Position numbers and translations under genes: made by a program. The notes below the pieces were generated by a model, which did not search any database, had not been told where the DNA came from, and saw nothing but the letters and a program-made list of their open reading frames with translations. From O2-02-FULL-42-9 sp038043025 (GTDB lineage Bacteria; Pseudomonadota; Gammaproteobacteria; UBA12402), in assembly GCA_038043025.1 (NCBI GenBank), contig JBBTCW010000026.1, forward strand, positions 1 through 15,040: 15,040 nucleotides of DNA, given 5' to 3'. Below, in pieces: positions 12,928 to 15,040 of this stretch (positions within the stretch are counted from its first letter, which is position 1; each line of letters begins with the position of its first letter).

Positions 12928-15000
12928 CTAGCGCTTAAAGACTAGCCGCAGCCCTCCGGGTTGTGCTACAGCAGGTGTTGCCTGAGACAAACCACCGCGC
13001 GATATACTCTCTGCGGAAGGGGAAAAAAGAGATGCCTGTGTTCCAATAAGCGATGGTTGAGATCGAGTACGGGCGCGCTGTGCTGCAGGTGTTACAGCCT
13101 CCACGGGCTCTTCACGCTGGCGTCTTCCATTTCTCCGTGGCCGTCGATGCTCTTCCAAATACTCCATATGTTCATTGCGTGCTCCGTTAATATCATGTGT
13201 TTGTTCAGGCATACCTTCTCCGCGCGCTAAAGCGCGGACGGTTTCAATGACCCAAGGACCACAGTTAAACCCATCAAACTGTACACGTGCTTCATGTACA
13301 TAAATATCAGGATTGATATACCACGCCACGGGTTCTCCTGCATGTGGAGTACGCGTCGATTGTACAAAGCCAGCACCCTCTAAAACTTGCATTATCCTAT
13401 TCCGCAAAGTCTCCGGGATCGATTGTCCCAACGAATCAAAATAAGACATCTGTACCTGTCCAAATCCAAAACGAAACATCAGCAACACCCAATGATCCCC
13501 CCCTCTTCCAGGCTCAACTTCCCCTATATTCAATGGCAAAAATAATCTTCTCACCGCCTCCTCGAGATCATCTGGAGGAAATGTGTCACGAATTTGTTGT
13601 AACCTGGGCGCTAATTGATGCGCTAATTGCCCGTCGGCAAACCATTGACCATCTCCTTGCAAAGGCGGCATATATTGATTTTCATCCTGTTCTCCCAAGT
13701 AATGATGCAGTAATTGGTTTATATCTTCATCTGTATAATGTCGGAATCGGTTACTCTTCGCTTTTTTACCCGCTGGTTGTTGCGAACGCTTATTTTCTTC
13801 TTTTTGTTTATCCAGCACATCTGAAGGAATAAATAACTGACGGTCAACTCCTTCATCTATGGATGCATATAATCTGGCTCTTTCTTGAAAATGTCTACCC
13901 AACGCTTCTGAATGCTCTTGCTTCAAGCCCTGCATTAAAATACCCGTAATACGACGAAAAGAAGCGGCCGCTCTTGCTTTATGTATTTTTTGCTGTGCTT
14001 GTAAGGCTGTTGTCGGACGGTCTTCCGCATAATGCCGATGTGGATATTGCTCATCACTCACAGGATGCCCAGAATGCATCACATTTTGCGCAAGACTTTG
14101 CTCCTGTTGTACACCAAACACCAATGCTTTTCGCGGATAACCTTTAGAGATCAAACGCACCTCTGGACGCTCCAATGTAGTCACCAAATTATCTATTTTT
14201 CCTCGAATACTGCGTAACCATACTGCTTGAGCTTGTAGCAGCGTCTCTCCTCGCACACGTGTAAATTGTGGAAACGCGCCTAAAAAAACAGGGCCTTCTA
14301 TTCTGTTCGGCTCAACTGGAGCTCCACCCTCTCCATCAGGGTACTGCGCAAACTCCCCCCATAATCCATGTCGGCGAAAATGCTCTTGCCATAATGGAAT
14401 CAACTGTGATAAATCTGCTATTGCAATTTGCGAAAAATATTCCGGCTGATAGGGAGAGCAAAAATAATCACTCCCCATAATAAAAGCTTGATTCATCCCC
14501 GCGGAACCTGGACTTAAATCCAACAGAATCAAATCAAATTCCTCTTTCCTCGGCGTACGCAATAATCTCAATAAATTATTAACCTGACCAATAAATCGTG
14601 TCATTCCTGGCACCGGATGCATACCCACCGTCATTGACCCATTTAAATTGGCCAAATCTAAGTGTCCTGGTAACAAAAATAATCGCTCATATTCGTGCAC
14701 TTGTTGAACTTGCACCTGTGGCGCAACCCTAGCAGGATCGATAGGTTCTGGGCGCTGCAATCGCAAAGTGGGCGCCAATGCTTCGCGCAAGGTTAAATAT
14801 TGTCGCGCGGATTCCGGCAGAGCCGCCTTTTGCTGTGCTTCTTGATACAACACGGCAACCGCATCTATCGGCCGCCCCTCATCATCTTTCCCCAACGGCC
14901 GCCCTTGTTGCAAAAGACAAGTTAAGTTTGCCTGCGGATCTAAATCCACCAATAAAACCCTTTTCTGAAATTCAGAGCTTAAAATATGAGCTATAGTCAA
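12928..15000 (-). CDS. ParA-like ATPase domain fused to a Ulp1-like (CE clan) cysteine protease domain, 5' truncated
   Basis: 690 residues from a TTG at 15000. The N-terminal part (about 1-300) is ParA/MinD-like: KRVLLVDLDPQANLT (13-27, the A' motif) and FDLILLDLSPG (155-165, Walker B). The P-loop that should precede residue 1 is absent. The only in-frame upstream stretch is 12 codons to a stop at 15037-15039, with no ATG and no ribosome binding site, so the gene is probably truncated. Residues about 420-600 form a Ulp1/SENP-like protease domain: YTDEDINQLL (422-431), His503-Trp, YFDSLG (Asp522) and Gln574 six residues before Cys580 in FNCG, the full His-Asp-Gln-Cys set. Such domains cleave SUMO, ubiquitin or NEDD8, or act as acetyltransferases. 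Basic clusters flank it (about 404-416 and 619-628). It may be a host-directed effector (inference). Nothing visible supports a partner parB. Confidence 0.8.
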   Translation of the reverse strand: MTIAHILSSEFQKRVLLVDLDPQANLTCLLQQGRPLGKDDEGRPIDAVAVLYQEAQQKAALPESARQYLTLREALAPTLRLQRPEPIDPARVAPQVQVQQVHEYERLFLLPGHLDLANLNGSMTVGMHPVPGMTRFIGQVNNLLRLLRTPRKEEFDLILLDLSPGSAGMNQAFIMGSDYFCSPYQPEYFSQIAIADLSQLIPLWQEHFRRHGLWGEFAQYPDGEGGAPVEPNRIEGPVFLGAFPQFTRVRGETLLQAQAVWLRSIRGKIDNLVTTLERPEVRLISKGYPRKALVFGVQQEQSLAQNVMHSGHPVSDEQYPHRHYAEDRPTTALQAQQKIHKARAAASFRRITGILMQGLKQEHSEALGRHFQERARLYASIDEGVDRQLFIPSDVLDKQKEENKRSQQPAGKKAKSNRFRHYTDEDINQLLHHYLGEQDENQYMPPLQGDGQWFADGQLAHQLAPRLQQIRDTFPPDDLEEAVRRLFLPLNIGEVEPGRGGDHWVLLMFRFGFGQVQMSYFDSLGQSIPETLRNRIMQVLEGAGFVQSTRTPHAGEPVAWYINPDIYVHEARVQFDGFNCGPWVIETVRALARGEGMPEQTHDINGARNEHMEYLEEHRRPRRNGRRQREEPVEAVTPAAQRARTRSQPSLIGTQASLFSPSAESISRGGLSQATPAVAQPGGLRLVFKR

Positions 15001-15001
15001 A

Positions 15002-15040
15002 TGTTGTGTATGTGTGGATATTAAGCGGCCACTTGATCAT
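15002..15040. mobile_element. Possible insertion-sequence end truncating the ParA-like gene
   Basis: At 15002 the sequence changes from ParA-like coding sequence to TGTTGTGTATGTGTGG, followed by AAGCGGCCACTT (15023-15034). A TGT start and a GCGGCCACTT-type internal string recall IS21-family ends, and the change falls exactly where the Walker A motif should lie. Only 39 bases are visible, so this is a suggestion. Confidence 0.3.

Noticed and set aside
13344..13832. Open frame of 162 codons on the + strand opposite the ParA-like/protease gene.
   Set aside because: It lies antisense to the protease domain with its intact catalytic motifs, and its translation shows no recognisable pattern.
12928..15000. 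Plasmid partition parA with an adjacent parB, implying a replicon origin.
   Set aside because: There is no parB-like gene or iteron/parS-like repeat nearby, and the protein is a fusion more than twice the usual ParA length.
12928..15000. CidB-type cytoplasmic incompatibility factor.
   Set aside because: It shares only the Ulp1-like protease class; there is no CidA-like upstream gene in view and the N-terminal half is ParA-like rather than the nuclease-like domains of CidB.

Overview
The window looks like a chromosomal segment of a moderately AT-rich, host-associated gammaproteobacterium, most probably of the Legionellales/Coxiella-Rickettsiella type. The evidence is indirect: ordinary gammaproteobacterial glmU and glmS sit beside genes with a eukaryotic flavour (an MLKL-like kinase with Sel1 repeats, a Ulp1-like cysteine protease domain fused to a ParA-like domain, a yeast-type cytosine deaminase) and beside short palindromic intergenic repeats common in intracellular bacteria. 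No rRNA, tRNA or CRISPR array was found.

Region 1 (1-1939, + strand): the tail of an unidentified gene, followed 15 bases later by a kinase gene. The kinase has an N-terminal helical bundle and coiled-coil brace resembling vertebrate MLKL (the necroptosis executioner), a TKL-type kinase domain with all catalytic residues intact, and C-terminal Sel1 repeats. Region 2 (1940-2348) has no gene. It holds a 13-bp-stem hairpin and a 139-bp structured element bounded by 13-bp inverted repeats.

Region 3 (2349-6696, + strand): four genes in a row. They are a yeast-type cytosine deaminase, a GH130 mannoside phosphorylase-like protein with a degenerate half GH130 unit at its N-terminus, a tandem double-GH130 protein, and a stand-alone cupin mannose-6-phosphate isomerase. 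The last three are closely spaced and form a coherent mannose-sugar module: phosphorolysis would release mannose-1-phosphate, and the isomerase links mannose-6-phosphate to fructose-6-phosphate. The mutase needed between them is not in the window.

Region 4 (6796-11470, - strand): an HD-domain phosphohydrolase, glmU and glmS in that order of transcription. The glmU ribosome binding site lies inside the end of the HD gene. GlmS and GlmU supply UDP-GlcNAc for cell wall and lipopolysaccharide. Two palindromic repeats lie between glmU and glmS.

Region 5 (11471-12747, + strand): a divergent AAA_14/DUF4143 ATPase gene. Its promoter places the transcription start almost at the ATG and carries three copies of an operator-like 9-mer. 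Region 6 (12748-15040): a gene-free spacer with a candidate IS remnant, then on the - strand a ParA-like/Ulp1-like fusion. Its P-loop is missing exactly where the sequence changes character at the window edge, possibly because an insertion sequence cut the gene.

The two most noteworthy items are the bacterial MLKL-like kinase and the ParA-like/CE-clan protease fusion. Both could be host-directed effectors or parts of a defence or cell-death system; the sequence alone does not decide between these.
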